Below are positions 15,502 to 22,575 of a DNA stretch of 33,677 nucleotides, one piece after another (position 1 is the stretch's first letter; the number at the start of each line of letters is the position of its first letter). Below the pieces are notes generated by a model, which saw only the letters and a program-made list of their open reading frames with translations, did not search any database and was not told the origin of the DNA. A program made the translations under genes and the position numbers. Source of the DNA: Micromonospora inaquosa (lineage in GTDB: Bacteria > Actinomycetota > Actinomycetes > Mycobacteriales > Micromonosporaceae); assembly GCF_003857055.1 (NCBI RefSeq), contig NZ_QGSZ01000312.1, forward strand, positions 1 to 33,677, written 5' to 3'.

Positions 15502-16554
15502 TCAGGCGCGTGGGTGTGCCTGCCGGTACGCGGCACGCAGCCGCTCGACCGAAACGTGGGTGTAGATCTGAGTGCTCGCCAGCGACGAGTGACCGAGCAG
15601 TTCCTGCACGGCGCGTAGGTCAGCGCCACCCTCCAGGAGGTGGGTGGCCGCGGAGTGGCGTAGATCGTGCGGGCTGGTCCGGGGCAGCCCGGCGGTCTCG
15701 GCGGACGCCGCGACGATCTGACGCGCAGTCGTCGGGTTGAGCCGACCACCCCGGGCACCCAGCAGCAGCGCGTCGCCGGAGCGCGCGCCCGCCATCGCCG
15801 GCCGACCCCGGCGCAGCCACTCGTCCAACGCCCGCTGGGCGGGCACCCCGTACGGCACCGAGCGCTCCCGCCCGCCCTTGCCGAGCACCCGGATCACCCG
15901 CCGACCGTGATCGACGTCGCCGACATCCAACCCGCACGCCTCGCTGACCCGTACGCCGGTGGCGTAGAGCAGCTCCAGCAGCACCCGGTCGCGCAGCGAC
16001 ACCGCCTCGGCCCCGTCCGCTGCGCCCGAGGTCGACCTCCCCGCTGGTTGCGTGAGCGCTGGGTTCGAGTGCGGCTGGTCGGTGAGCGCCGGGTTCGTGG
16101 CTGACGGGGTGGTGGGCCGGGTCAGCCGGGACGGTGCCTCGACCAGGGCGGCGGCCTGGTCGGCGCGCAGCACGCTGGGCAGCTCCCGATGCGCGCGAGG
16201 GCTGGCCAGCGCCGCGCCCACGTCAGCGGGGAGCAGCCCGGCCCGGTGTGCCCAGGCACTGAACGCCCGCGCCGACGCGGCCCGCCGAGCCAGCGACGTG
16301 CGGGCCGCACCGGTGGTGCGCTGCCGCGCCAGCCAACTGCGCAGCACCGACAGGTCCAGCTCGGACAGGTCGACGCAGCCCATCCGGACCGCGTGGTCGA
16401 GCAGCGAGACCAGATCGGTGACGTACGCGCGAACGGTGTGCGCCGACCGGTTACGGACCCTCGACAGGTGCTCGGCGAAGTCGTCGACCGCGTCACGCAG
16501 CGCCGGTGGCAACGCCTGGTGCATGGCCCGGGTGCCCCGGTCCGGCCGGCTCAT
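15502..16554 (-). CDS. xerC: Tyrosine recombinase XerC
   Basis: This 350-aa site-specific recombinase resolves chromosome dimers at dif with XerD. The SAM-like core-binding domain spans about 13-125. The catalytic residues are all present: R202 in TGVRVSE, K226 in GKGGRERSVP, H296 and R299 in HDLRHSAATH, H322 in LLGHSSLAST and nucleophile Y331 in IYTHVS. A linker of about 39 residues (143-181) between the two domains is unusual and carries the duplicated word NPALT. The ATG at 16554 is used; a second ATG at 16524 (MHQALPPALRDAV) is an alternative and neither has a good ribosome-binding site. Confidence 0.95.
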   Translation of the reverse strand: MSRPDRGTRAMHQALPPALRDAVDDFAEHLSRVRNRSAHTVRAYVTDLVSLLDHAVRMGCVDLSELDLSVLRSWLARQRTTGAARTSLARRAASARAFSAWAHRAGLLPADVGAALASPRAHRELPSVLRADQAAALVEAPSRLTRPTTPSATNPALTDQPHSNPALTQPAGRSTSGAADGAEAVSLRDRVLLELLYATGVRVSEACGLDVGDVDHGRRVIRVLGKGGRERSVPYGVPAQRALDEWLRRGRPAMAGARSGDALLLGARGGRLNPTTARQIVAASAETAGLPRTSPHDLRHSAATHLLEGGADLRAVQELLGHSSLASTQIYTHVSVERLRAAYRQAHPRA

Positions 16555-16678
16555 CGGGGCCGCGCCAACCTGCTGGCCGGTCCACCGGACCAGGCACTCT
16601 CACTGACAGCTGGCACGGCCCCAGCCTACGGCCGGTCCGCTCACGTCACCGGACCCGACGGTGCCGGTGTTTCGCCTT

Positions 16679-16789
16679 CTAGCGGCTGTTCTTCTTCTTG
16701 TTCAGGACGACGACCAGGCCGACGATCAGCACGGCGGTCGTGACGAGACAGCAGAGCACGCTGATGTGCCACGGCTTGATTGCACCCAT
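16679..16789 (-). CDS. 36-aa membrane microprotein resembling a truncated TatA N-terminus
   Basis: The ORF starts MGAIKPWHISVL, has one predicted transmembrane segment (about 9-29, ending VLIVGLVVVL) and ends with the basic NKKKNSR, then TAG. The MGxxKPWH start is characteristic of actinobacterial TatA. The amphipathic helix with the FGxxKLP hinge is missing and is replaced by a short lysine-rich tail. It lies between xerC and dprA on the same strand, with no strong ribosome-binding site. It may be a genuine small membrane protein of its own family or a TatA remnant. Coding status rests on the clean start, hydrophobic core and charged end. Confidence 0.6.
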   Translation of the reverse strand: MGAIKPWHISVLCCLVTTAVLIVGLVVVLNKKKNSR

Positions 16790-16890
16790 GACCGGGCACC
16801 GTACCGGCAAAGTCGCCGGGCCGGGGCCCCGAGCACGAGGGCACGCGGCTTCCCGGACGACAACCCCGGGCCGGCCGCGAACCGATCCGC

Positions 16891-18099
16891 TCAGGCACCG
16901 GACGTATTCGCCGCCGCACGCTTGGTTTTGGTCGGCGGGGTGAGGGCGTAGCCGTCCTCGCGACGGACCACCATGGACAGTTCCTCCAGCAGCGACAGCT
17001 TGCGCAGCGCGGTCCGTACGTCGACACCGGCGCGGGCGGAGAGCCGGTCCACGCCCATCGCGCCTCGGCGGGGCAGCGCCTCCAACAGCGACCGCGCGTC
17101 ATCGTCCAGCGCGTCGGTGGGCCGCTGCGGTCCGCGCGCCAGCGGGGCCAGGTCCGCGCCGATCCGGCCCACCTCCTCCAGCACGTGGGCCACTCCGGTG
17201 ACCAGCCGGGCCTTGTCGGGGAACTCGCGCAGGAACTCGTGTGTGCCGACGGACATCGCCGAGGTCACCGGCCCCGGCACCACCATGGTCACCCGATTGG
17301 CGTGGATGGCTCGCCGCGCGGTCTGCGTCGCGCCGCTGCGCGCCGACGCCTCCACCACGACGGTGCCCCGGGTGCCCACGGCGATCACCCGGTTGCGGAT
17401 CAGGAACCGGGGCCGCAGCGGCTCCGCACCCGGCGGCCACTCGCTGACCAGCAGCCCCGTCTCGGCGATCCGGTCGAAGAGCGCGGCGTTGCCCATCGGG
17501 TACGGACGGTCGAGCCCGCAGGCGAGCACCGCGACGGTCAGACCGCCAGCGGTGAGGGCGCCGCGGTGGGCGGCGGCGTCGATGCCGAACGCGCCACCGG
17601 ACACCACAGTCCAGTCCCGCTCCGCCAAGCCGTACCCCAGCTCGGTCGCCACGTGCTGCCCGTAGCCGGTGGCGGCCCGTGCCCCCACCACTGCCACCGA
17701 GCGGTCCAGGGCCTCGCCGAGTGGCCAGCTCCCGCGTACCCAGAAGCAGAGCGGTGGGGCGGTCTCAGCGTCCACCCGGCGGCTGACGTCCGGCAGACGC
17801 AACGTGGCCAGGCCGGCAACCTGGGTCGGCCACTCCTCGTCGTCCGGGGTGACCAGCCGGGCACCCAGTCGTTCCGCCCGCTCCAGGGCCTCCGCCGCCA
17901 CCGCCCGTGCGTCGCCGGCCGCCGAGCGTGCGGCGACAGTGGTGTGCAGCCAGCCGTCCGAACTGCCGCCGTCGAGCAGCAGATCCAGGGTCGCCACCGG
18001 GCCGTGCCGTTCGACCAGCCGGTGCACCGCGCGGGTGCCCGGCTCCGCCAGCCAGGTCAGGGCGACCCGGGCCAGTCTGCGTTCGTCCTCGGCGCTCAC
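16891..18099 (-). CDS. dprA: DNA-processing protein DprA (Smf)
   Basis: This 402-aa protein binds incoming single-stranded DNA and loads RecA in natural transformation; in non-competent species its role is unclear. The Rossmann core has VVGARAATGYGQHVATEL, VVSGGAFGIDAAAHRGAL, VLACGLDRPYPMGN and RPRFLIRNRVIAVGT. The following segment is EASARSGATQTARRA. A C-terminal winged-helix DprA_WH domain (about 335-395, SLLEALPRRGAMGVDRLSAR) is present. The GTG start overlaps the yifB stop (GTGA), so the two are coupled. Confidence 0.96.
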   Translation of the reverse strand: MSAEDERRLARVALTWLAEPGTRAVHRLVERHGPVATLDLLLDGGSSDGWLHTTVAARSAAGDARAVAAEALERAERLGARLVTPDDEEWPTQVAGLATLRLPDVSRRVDAETAPPLCFWVRGSWPLGEALDRSVAVVGARAATGYGQHVATELGYGLAERDWTVVSGGAFGIDAAAHRGALTAGGLTVAVLACGLDRPYPMGNAALFDRIAETGLLVSEWPPGAEPLRPRFLIRNRVIAVGTRGTVVVEASARSGATQTARRAIHANRVTMVVPGPVTSAMSVGTHEFLREFPDKARLVTGVAHVLEEVGRIGADLAPLARGPQRPTDALDDDARSLLEALPRRGAMGVDRLSARAGVDVRTALRKLSLLEELSMVVRREDGYALTPPTKTKRAAANTSGA

Positions 18100-19616
18100 G
18101 TCGCCTCTCCCGTCCGTAGTTGAAGCGCTTCCCGAACGTCGTCCTGGTCCGGTCGGTCGCGACCGTCCAGGTCAGCGATGGTCCAGGCCATCCGGATCAC
18201 CCGGTCGAAACCGCGCGCCGACAGCGAGCCGGAGTCGAGCCGGCCACGCAGTTCGGCGGTGACCCGGGCTGGCAGTCGCCACGGCGGTCGGCGCAGGTGC
18301 GGGCCCTCGACCTCGGCGTTGAGCCGCCGGCCGAGGTCGGCCCAGCGAGCGGCCGCCGCCTGCCGGGCTGCCATTACCCGCGCGGCGACCGTCGCCGAGG
18401 GCTCGACGTCGCCGTCGGTCGCCATCAGCTCGGCCGCCCGTACCGGCATGAGCCGCACCTGGACGTCGATCCGGTCGAGCAACGGCCCGGAGAGTTTGCC
18501 CAGGTAGCGGCGGCGGACCAGCGGCGAACACTCGCAGTGCGCGTCGCCGGCCGGCTTGGCGCACGGGCACGGGTTGGCCGCCAGCACCAGTTGGGTGCGC
18601 GCCGGGTAGACGGTGCCGCCCCCGCTGCGGCTCAGCTGGATCTGGCCGTGCTCCAGCGGTTGGCGCAGTGCCTCCAGCGCACCCTTGCTGAACTCGGGAG
18701 CCTCATCCAGAAAGAGCACCCCGCGATGTGCCAGCGACACCGCGCCGGGCCGGGCCAGCCCCGACCCGCCACCGACCAGCGAGGGCACGGTCGCGGTGTG
18801 GTGTGGTGCCTGGAACGGTGGGCGACGCAGCAACCGACCGCCCGGCGGCAGCAGCCCGGCGACCGAGTGCAGCGCGGTGACCTCCAGCGCCGCGTCGTCG
18901 TCCAGCTCGGGCAGGATGGACGGCAACCGTTCGGCGAGCATCGTCTTGCCGGCGCCGGGCGGGCCGAGAAGCGCCACGTGGTGCCCGCCGGCCGCGGCGA
19001 CCTCCAGGGCCCGCCGGCCCAGCTGCTGCCCGGCGACGTCGGCGAGATCCGGCCCACCGACCGCCGGTGCCGGGATGTCCGCCGGTGGCTCGATCAGCGG
19101 GGTTCCGTCGCGAACGAAGGCGACGAGCCGGTGCAGGGTGTCCACCGCGCGCACCCGTACGCCGGGGATGACGGCGGCCTCGGCGGCGTTGCCGACCGGG
19201 ACGATCACCCGCGCGACGCCGGCCTGGGCTGCGGCGGCGACCATCGGGAGGACGCCGCGTACCGGTCGGACGGTGCCGTCGAGCCCCAGCTCGCCGAGGA
19301 CCACCACCCCCTCCAGGGGAAGCAGCGGCAGCTCACCTGAGCCGCCCAGCAGCGCTGCGGCGATGGCAAGGTCGAAGGCCGAGCCGAATTTCGGCAGCGT
19401 GGCGGGGAGCAGGTTGAGGGTGATCCGCCGGTTGGGCCAGCGTTGGCCGGAGTTGACCACGGCGGCACGGACCCGGTCACGGGCCTCGTGCAGGGCGGTG
19501 TCCGGCAGGCCGGAGATCACCACCGCTGGCAGGCCGGCGGCCAGGTCGGCCTCCACCTCGACGAGGTGGCCGGTCACCCCGACCAGCCCCACACAGAGCA
19601 CCTTCGCGTAGCTCAC
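18096..19616 (-). CDS. yifB: YifB/ComM family Mg-chelatase-like AAA+ ATPase
   Basis: This 506-aa hexameric AAA+ helicase promotes branch migration of recombination intermediates (ComM in Vibrio). An N-terminal Lon-like ChlI domain covers about 1-165. The Walker A motif is GPPGAGKT (218-225) and Walker B lies in GVLFLDEAPEFSKGAL. A Cys cluster NPCPCAKPAGDAHCECSP is followed by RRRYLGKLSGPLLDRIDV and a C-terminal Mg_chelatase_C domain. The GTG start is 30 bases downstream of the yraN stop. With yraN and dprA it forms a conserved DNA-processing group. Confidence 0.95.
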   Translation of the reverse strand: MSYAKVLCVGLVGVTGHLVEVEADLAAGLPAVVISGLPDTALHEARDRVRAAVVNSGQRWPNRRITLNLLPATLPKFGSAFDLAIAAALLGGSGELPLLPLEGVVVLGELGLDGTVRPVRGVLPMVAAAAQAGVARVIVPVGNAAEAAVIPGVRVRAVDTLHRLVAFVRDGTPLIEPPADIPAPAVGGPDLADVAGQQLGRRALEVAAAGGHHVALLGPPGAGKTMLAERLPSILPELDDDAALEVTALHSVAGLLPPGGRLLRRPPFQAPHHTATVPSLVGGGSGLARPGAVSLAHRGVLFLDEAPEFSKGALEALRQPLEHGQIQLSRSGGGTVYPARTQLVLAANPCPCAKPAGDAHCECSPLVRRRYLGKLSGPLLDRIDVQVRLMPVRAAELMATDGDVEPSATVAARVMAARQAAAARWADLGRRLNAEVEGPHLRRPPWRLPARVTAELRGRLDSGSLSARGFDRVIRMAWTIADLDGRDRPDQDDVREALQLRTGEAT

Positions 19617-19646
19617 GGCGCGTCACCGATCCTCCGGGTGCGCATG

Positions 19647-20006
19647 TCAGAACGCGCCCTTGAGGTGGTCGACCTGCGCCGGCCCCGCGTCGGGTAGCAG
19701 CACGGACAGCACATCGAAGCGCACCTCCTCGGCGGTCGTGCCGGTTTCGGTCAGCCACCGGGCGGCGAGCCCACGCAGCCGGCGGGCCTTGGCCGGCACC
19801 ACCGCCTCGGCCGGGGTGCCGAAGCCGTCACCTCGGCGGGTCTTGACCTCGCAGAAGGCGAGCACGTGCCCGTCCCACGCGATGATGTCGATCTCCCCGG
19901 CCGGGCAGCGCCAGTTTCGGGCGATCGGGCGCAGCCCCGCCTCGGTCAGGTGCCGGGCCGCGCACCGTTCGCCGTACGCGCCAACCGCCTGGTTCCGCTT
20001 CGTCAT
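19647..20006 (-). CDS. YraN family protein (UPF0102)
   Basis: This 119-aa protein has a PD-(D/E)xK nuclease-like core: NWRCPAGEIDIIAWDG (E38, D40) and AFCEVKTRRGDGFG (E53, K55), followed by AEAVVPAKARRLRGLAARWL. The family is predicted to be a restriction-endonuclease-like nuclease, possibly for Holliday junctions; activity is unproven. The ATG at 20006 starts the canonical MTKRNQAVGAYGE; the open frame upstream lacks family similarity. It heads the yraN-yifB-dprA group. The two-box element at 20060-20085 lies 53 bases upstream. Confidence 0.93.
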   Translation of the reverse strand: MTKRNQAVGAYGERCAARHLTEAGLRPIARNWRCPAGEIDIIAWDGHVLAFCEVKTRRGDGFGTPAEAVVPAKARRLRGLAARWLTETGTTAEEVRFDVLSVLLPDAGPAQVDHLKGAF

Positions 20007-20059
20007 GGCCGGCACGGTGCCCGCCGGAGGGCGATCGTCGCGACCCGGCGGCGGCCCAA

Positions 20060-20085
20060 CTGTGGACAACGGGTGTGCTGTGGAC
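20060..20085 (-). repeat. Two-box DnaA-like element, copy 2 (upstream of yraN)
   Basis: Read on the minus strand this is GTCCACAGCAC (20085-20075), four bases, then GTTGTCCACAG (20070-20060). Both 11-mers are identical to copy 1 at 13530-13556; only the spacer differs (ACCC versus CTCCG). It contains the perfect box TTGTCCACA and a weaker CTGTCCACA 18 bases before it. It faces yraN and ends 53 bases before its start codon. Confidence 0.75.
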
Positions 20086-20141
20086 AGTCAGACGATCATG
20101 CTCGCGCTGTGCTAGCGGCGTCGCGGACCGACTTTTCACCA

Positions 20142-20178
20142 CCGATCACGATTCGTGCCCCGCGCCACTGGTGATCGG
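20142..20178. promoter_or_regulatory. Inverted repeat in the divergent yraN/20239 region
   Basis: CCGATCAC (20142-20149) and GTGATCGG (20171-20178) form an 8-bp inverted repeat with a 21-bp spacer, in the gap between two divergent genes. The layout fits a dimeric operator better than a hairpin, but no regulator is identified. A TACGGT (20226-20231) lies seven bases before GTG 20239 and could drive a leaderless transcript. Confidence 0.3.
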
Positions 20179-20238
20179 CGGCGCGGTCGGCCGGGGCCGA
20201 GATGGCGCGGGCGTGGCCGGTCGCATACGGTGCCGGAC

Positions 20239-21312
20239 GTGGACGGACGACGGAGCTTCCCGGAAGATCAGGAGTCGCGCTGGTACCCCGACGAGCGGGG
20301 GCGCGGTTACGGCGAGTCGGAGTGGCGCGGTACGGGCGAACCCCGGTACCGGGACAGTGAGATTCCCGAGCAGCGTGGTGCGGAAGACGCCCGCTCCGTC
20401 GAGGACACCGGGGTCGGCCGCCGCCGGGAGCCGGACTCGGGACACTTCGGCGCGGTGGACGCGAGCCGCTTCGGCGGTACGCCGGAGTCGGATTCGGGCC
20501 GCCTGAGTGCGGTGGACCCGGGCCGTTTCGGTGCACCGGAGCGGGACTCGGACCGCTTTCCGGCGGTGGACGCCCAGTCCGGACGTTTCGGGGCGAGTGA
20601 GAACGACTCCGGGCGCTTCGGCGCGGTGGACCCCTACGGTGACGTCCGGCCGGAGACCGACGGATACCGGGCGACCCGTTCCCGCCGGGCGGACCGGGAC
20701 CCGTCGGAGATCTCGGGTGAGCTGCCCGGTCGTCGGGCCGCCCGGGAGCCGGCAGCCGCCGAGACCCCGCTGGCGAGCGCCACGCCGGAGGTCGCCCGCG
20801 ACACCACGTCCCCGGCCGTCGCGCCGGGCGGTGTGCTCGCCGACCCGGCTCGTCCCGCTCCGCTCACTGCGTACCCGATCATCGAGCCGACCCGGGGTGG
20901 CGGCGACCTGCCGCACCCGCTGGAGATGCCGACCGGCGCGATGCCGGGGATCGGGCCCCGCCCCGACCTGCCGGCAGCCGAGCCGCCGGTGTACCCACCG
21001 GCCGCCGACGGCGTCTATCGGACCCGGCGACCGGTGCTGGCCGTGCTCTTCGCCCTGCTGGCGCTGATCTTCGAGGTCCCCGCGCTGCGGGTGCTGCTGG
21101 CGGGCGTGACCAGCGACCCGGTGGACGCCGGGAACGTGGTGGTAGGTATCGCCCTGGTCGCCGGGCTGCCGATCTTCGCGATCGGGCTGTACGGGCTACG
21201 AACCGGAGGTCTGGCGCTCGCCGACAACGGTCGGGGCTGGCTCCGCCCGCCGACGGCCTACCTGACCGTCGGCCTGGTGCTCTTCGTGGCCGCCGCGCTC
21301 GCCGCCGGCTGA
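20239..21312 (+). CDS. Membrane protein with long disordered repeat N-terminus, function unknown
   Basis: This is a 357-aa protein from GTG 20239; a GTG at 20230 is possible. The first 250 or so residues are charged and disordered. They contain four to five imperfect copies of a unit of about 20 residues, (D/E)xDSGRFGAVDxxRFG, between about 55 and 130. Three transmembrane helices follow: RPVLAVLFALLALIFEVPAL, NVVVGIALVAGLPIFAIGLY and TAYLTVGLVLFVAAALAAG. I do not recognise the family. A cytoplasmic low-complexity tail on a small membrane anchor suggests a scaffold or envelope-associated role, but this is only inference. It precedes rpsB on the same strand, separated by a 238-bp leader region. 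Confidence 0.75.
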   Translation: MDGRRSFPEDQESRWYPDERGRGYGESEWRGTGEPRYRDSEIPEQRGAEDARSVEDTGVGRRREPDSGHFGAVDASRFGGTPESDSGRLSAVDPGRFGAPERDSDRFPAVDAQSGRFGASENDSGRFGAVDPYGDVRPETDGYRATRSRRADRDPSEISGELPGRRAAREPAAAETPLASATPEVARDTTSPAVAPGGVLADPARPAPLTAYPIIEPTRGGGDLPHPLEMPTGAMPGIGPRPDLPAAEPPVYPPAADGVYRTRRPVLAVLFALLALIFEVPALRVLLAGVTSDPVDAGNVVVGIALVAGLPIFAIGLYGLRTGGLALADNGRGWLRPPTAYLTVGLVLFVAAALAAG

Positions 21313-21364
21313 CCCGGAGCAGCGCCCCACGCGCACCCCGGGGCGGCTGAACGGGTGAGGGGCG

Positions 21365-21370
21365 TACACT
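21365..21370 (+). promoter_or_regulatory. Possible -10 element for rpsB
   Basis: TACACT (context GGCGTACACTGGCC) fits TAnnnT and would give an rpsB leader of about 175 nt. There is no clear -35 hexamer at normal spacing. Confidence 0.4.
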
Positions 21371-21380
21371 GGCCAACTGG

Positions 21381-21464
21381 CGACCGCCTCGTGCGGTCGA
21401 CCTCGCGCGCCCTCTTCACGAAGAGTCGTGGAGCGACGGCCTCCCTGGTCCCGATCTTGATCGG
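21381..21464 (+). promoter_or_regulatory. Structured rpsB leader with three hairpins
   Basis: Three perfect stems lie between the putative promoter and rpsB. CGACCGC/GCGGTCG (21381-21399) has a 7-bp stem and a 5-nt loop. CTCTT/AAGAG (21412-21425) has a 4-nt loop. The palindrome CCGATC-TT-GATCGG spans 21451-21464. S2 represses its own operon in several bacteria, so an autoregulatory leader is plausible. I cannot match it to a named RNA family. Confidence 0.45.
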
Positions 21465-21550
21465 GTCCACCATGGGCCGGCGACCAGGCGCCAGGACGCC
21501 CGGCCACCGGCCGGGCGTGACAACCAGGGACCTTGAGGAGTACCCCAACC

Positions 21551-22441
21551 ATGGCCGTCGTGACCATGCGTCAGCTGCTGGAGAGCGGTGTCCACTTCGG
21601 GCACCAGACCCGGCGCTGGAACCCGAAGATGAAGCGCTTCATCATGACCGAGCGCAACGGCATCTACATCATCGACCTGCGCCAGACCCTCGAGTACATC
21701 GAGAAGGCGTACGAGTTCGTGCGTGGGACCGTCGCCGAGGGTGGCAGCATCCTGTTCGTCGGCACCAAGAAGCAGGCCCAGGAGGCGATTGCCGAGCAGG
21801 CGACCCGGGTCGGCCAGCCGTACGTCAACCACCGCTGGCTCGGTGGCATGCTGACCAACTTCCAGACGGTGTACAAGCGGCTCCAGCGGATGAAGGAGCT
21901 GGAGGCCCTGGGTGACCTCAGCGGCACCGCCGCCGGTTACACCAAGAAGGAGACCCTGCAGCTCTCCCGCGAGAAGATCAAGCTGACCCGCACCCTCGGT
22001 GGCCTGCGGGACATGCAGAAGCTTCCCGCCGCGGTGTGGATCGTCGACACCAAGAAGGAGCACATCGCCGTCGACGAGGCCCGCAAGCTGGGCATCCCGG
22101 TGATCGCGGTGCTGGACACCAACTGCGACCCGGACGAGGTCGACTTCCCGATCCCGGGTAACGACGACGCGATCCGCTCGGCCGAGCTGCTGACCAAGGT
22201 CGTCGCCGCCGCCGTCGCGGATGGTCTGATCGCCCGTTCCGGCCGTCGCCGGGGCAACGACGAGAAGCCCGAGGGTGTGGCGAGCGACGAGCCGCTGACC
22301 GAGTGGGAGCGCGAGCTGCTCGAGCCGAAGAAGGCCGACGAGGCCGCCCCGGCCGAGCAGCCCGCCGCTGCCGCCGCCGAGCAGCCCGCCAGCCCGGAGC
22401 AGGCCGTCACCGAGCAGCCGGCGGCCGCCACCGCGGAGTGA
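21551..22441 (+). CDS. rpsB: 30S ribosomal protein S2
   Basis: This 296-aa protein shows the S2 signatures MRQLLESGVHFGHQTRRWNP, ILFVGTKKQAQEAI, NHRWLGGMLTNFQT and DTNCDPDEVDFPIPGNDDA. It binds the back of the 30S head and is required for S1 recruitment where S1 is used. The C-terminal 50 or so residues are an acidic Ala/Glu/Pro tail (AAAEQPASPEQ), which is usual in actinobacteria. The ATG at 21551 follows a GAGGAG site by about ten bases. It is followed by a strong hairpin and then tsf. Confidence 0.98.
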   Translation: MAVVTMRQLLESGVHFGHQTRRWNPKMKRFIMTERNGIYIIDLRQTLEYIEKAYEFVRGTVAEGGSILFVGTKKQAQEAIAEQATRVGQPYVNHRWLGGMLTNFQTVYKRLQRMKELEALGDLSGTAAGYTKKETLQLSREKIKLTRTLGGLRDMQKLPAAVWIVDTKKEHIAVDEARKLGIPVIAVLDTNCDPDEVDFPIPGNDDAIRSAELLTKVVAAAVADGLIARSGRRRGNDEKPEGVASDEPLTEWERELLEPKKADEAAPAEQPAAAAAEQPASPEQAVTEQPAAATAE

Positions 22442-22446
22442 CCGCA

Positions 22447-22493
22447 CCGTCGCTGTCCCGCCGTCCGTTTTCGCGAACGGCGGGCAGCGACGG
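22447..22493 (+). terminator. Long hairpin between rpsB and tsf
   Basis: CCGTCGCT (22447-22454) pairs with AGCGACGG (22486-22493), and CCCGCCGT (22457-22464) pairs with ACGGCGGG across a small internal loop. The apical loop carries TTTT. Total stem is about 16 bp. It starts five bases after the rpsB stop. It probably acts as a partial attenuator that sets the S2 to EF-Ts ratio, since tsf follows on the same strand after 134 bp with no obvious promoter of its own. Confidence 0.7.
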
Positions 22494-22575
22494 TACGCCG
22501 GGCACGATCCGCCCGGATCCGGGTAACCGGCACCTCTGACCATCCACACGCCGTCTCAACACCGAAGAGAGAGCC

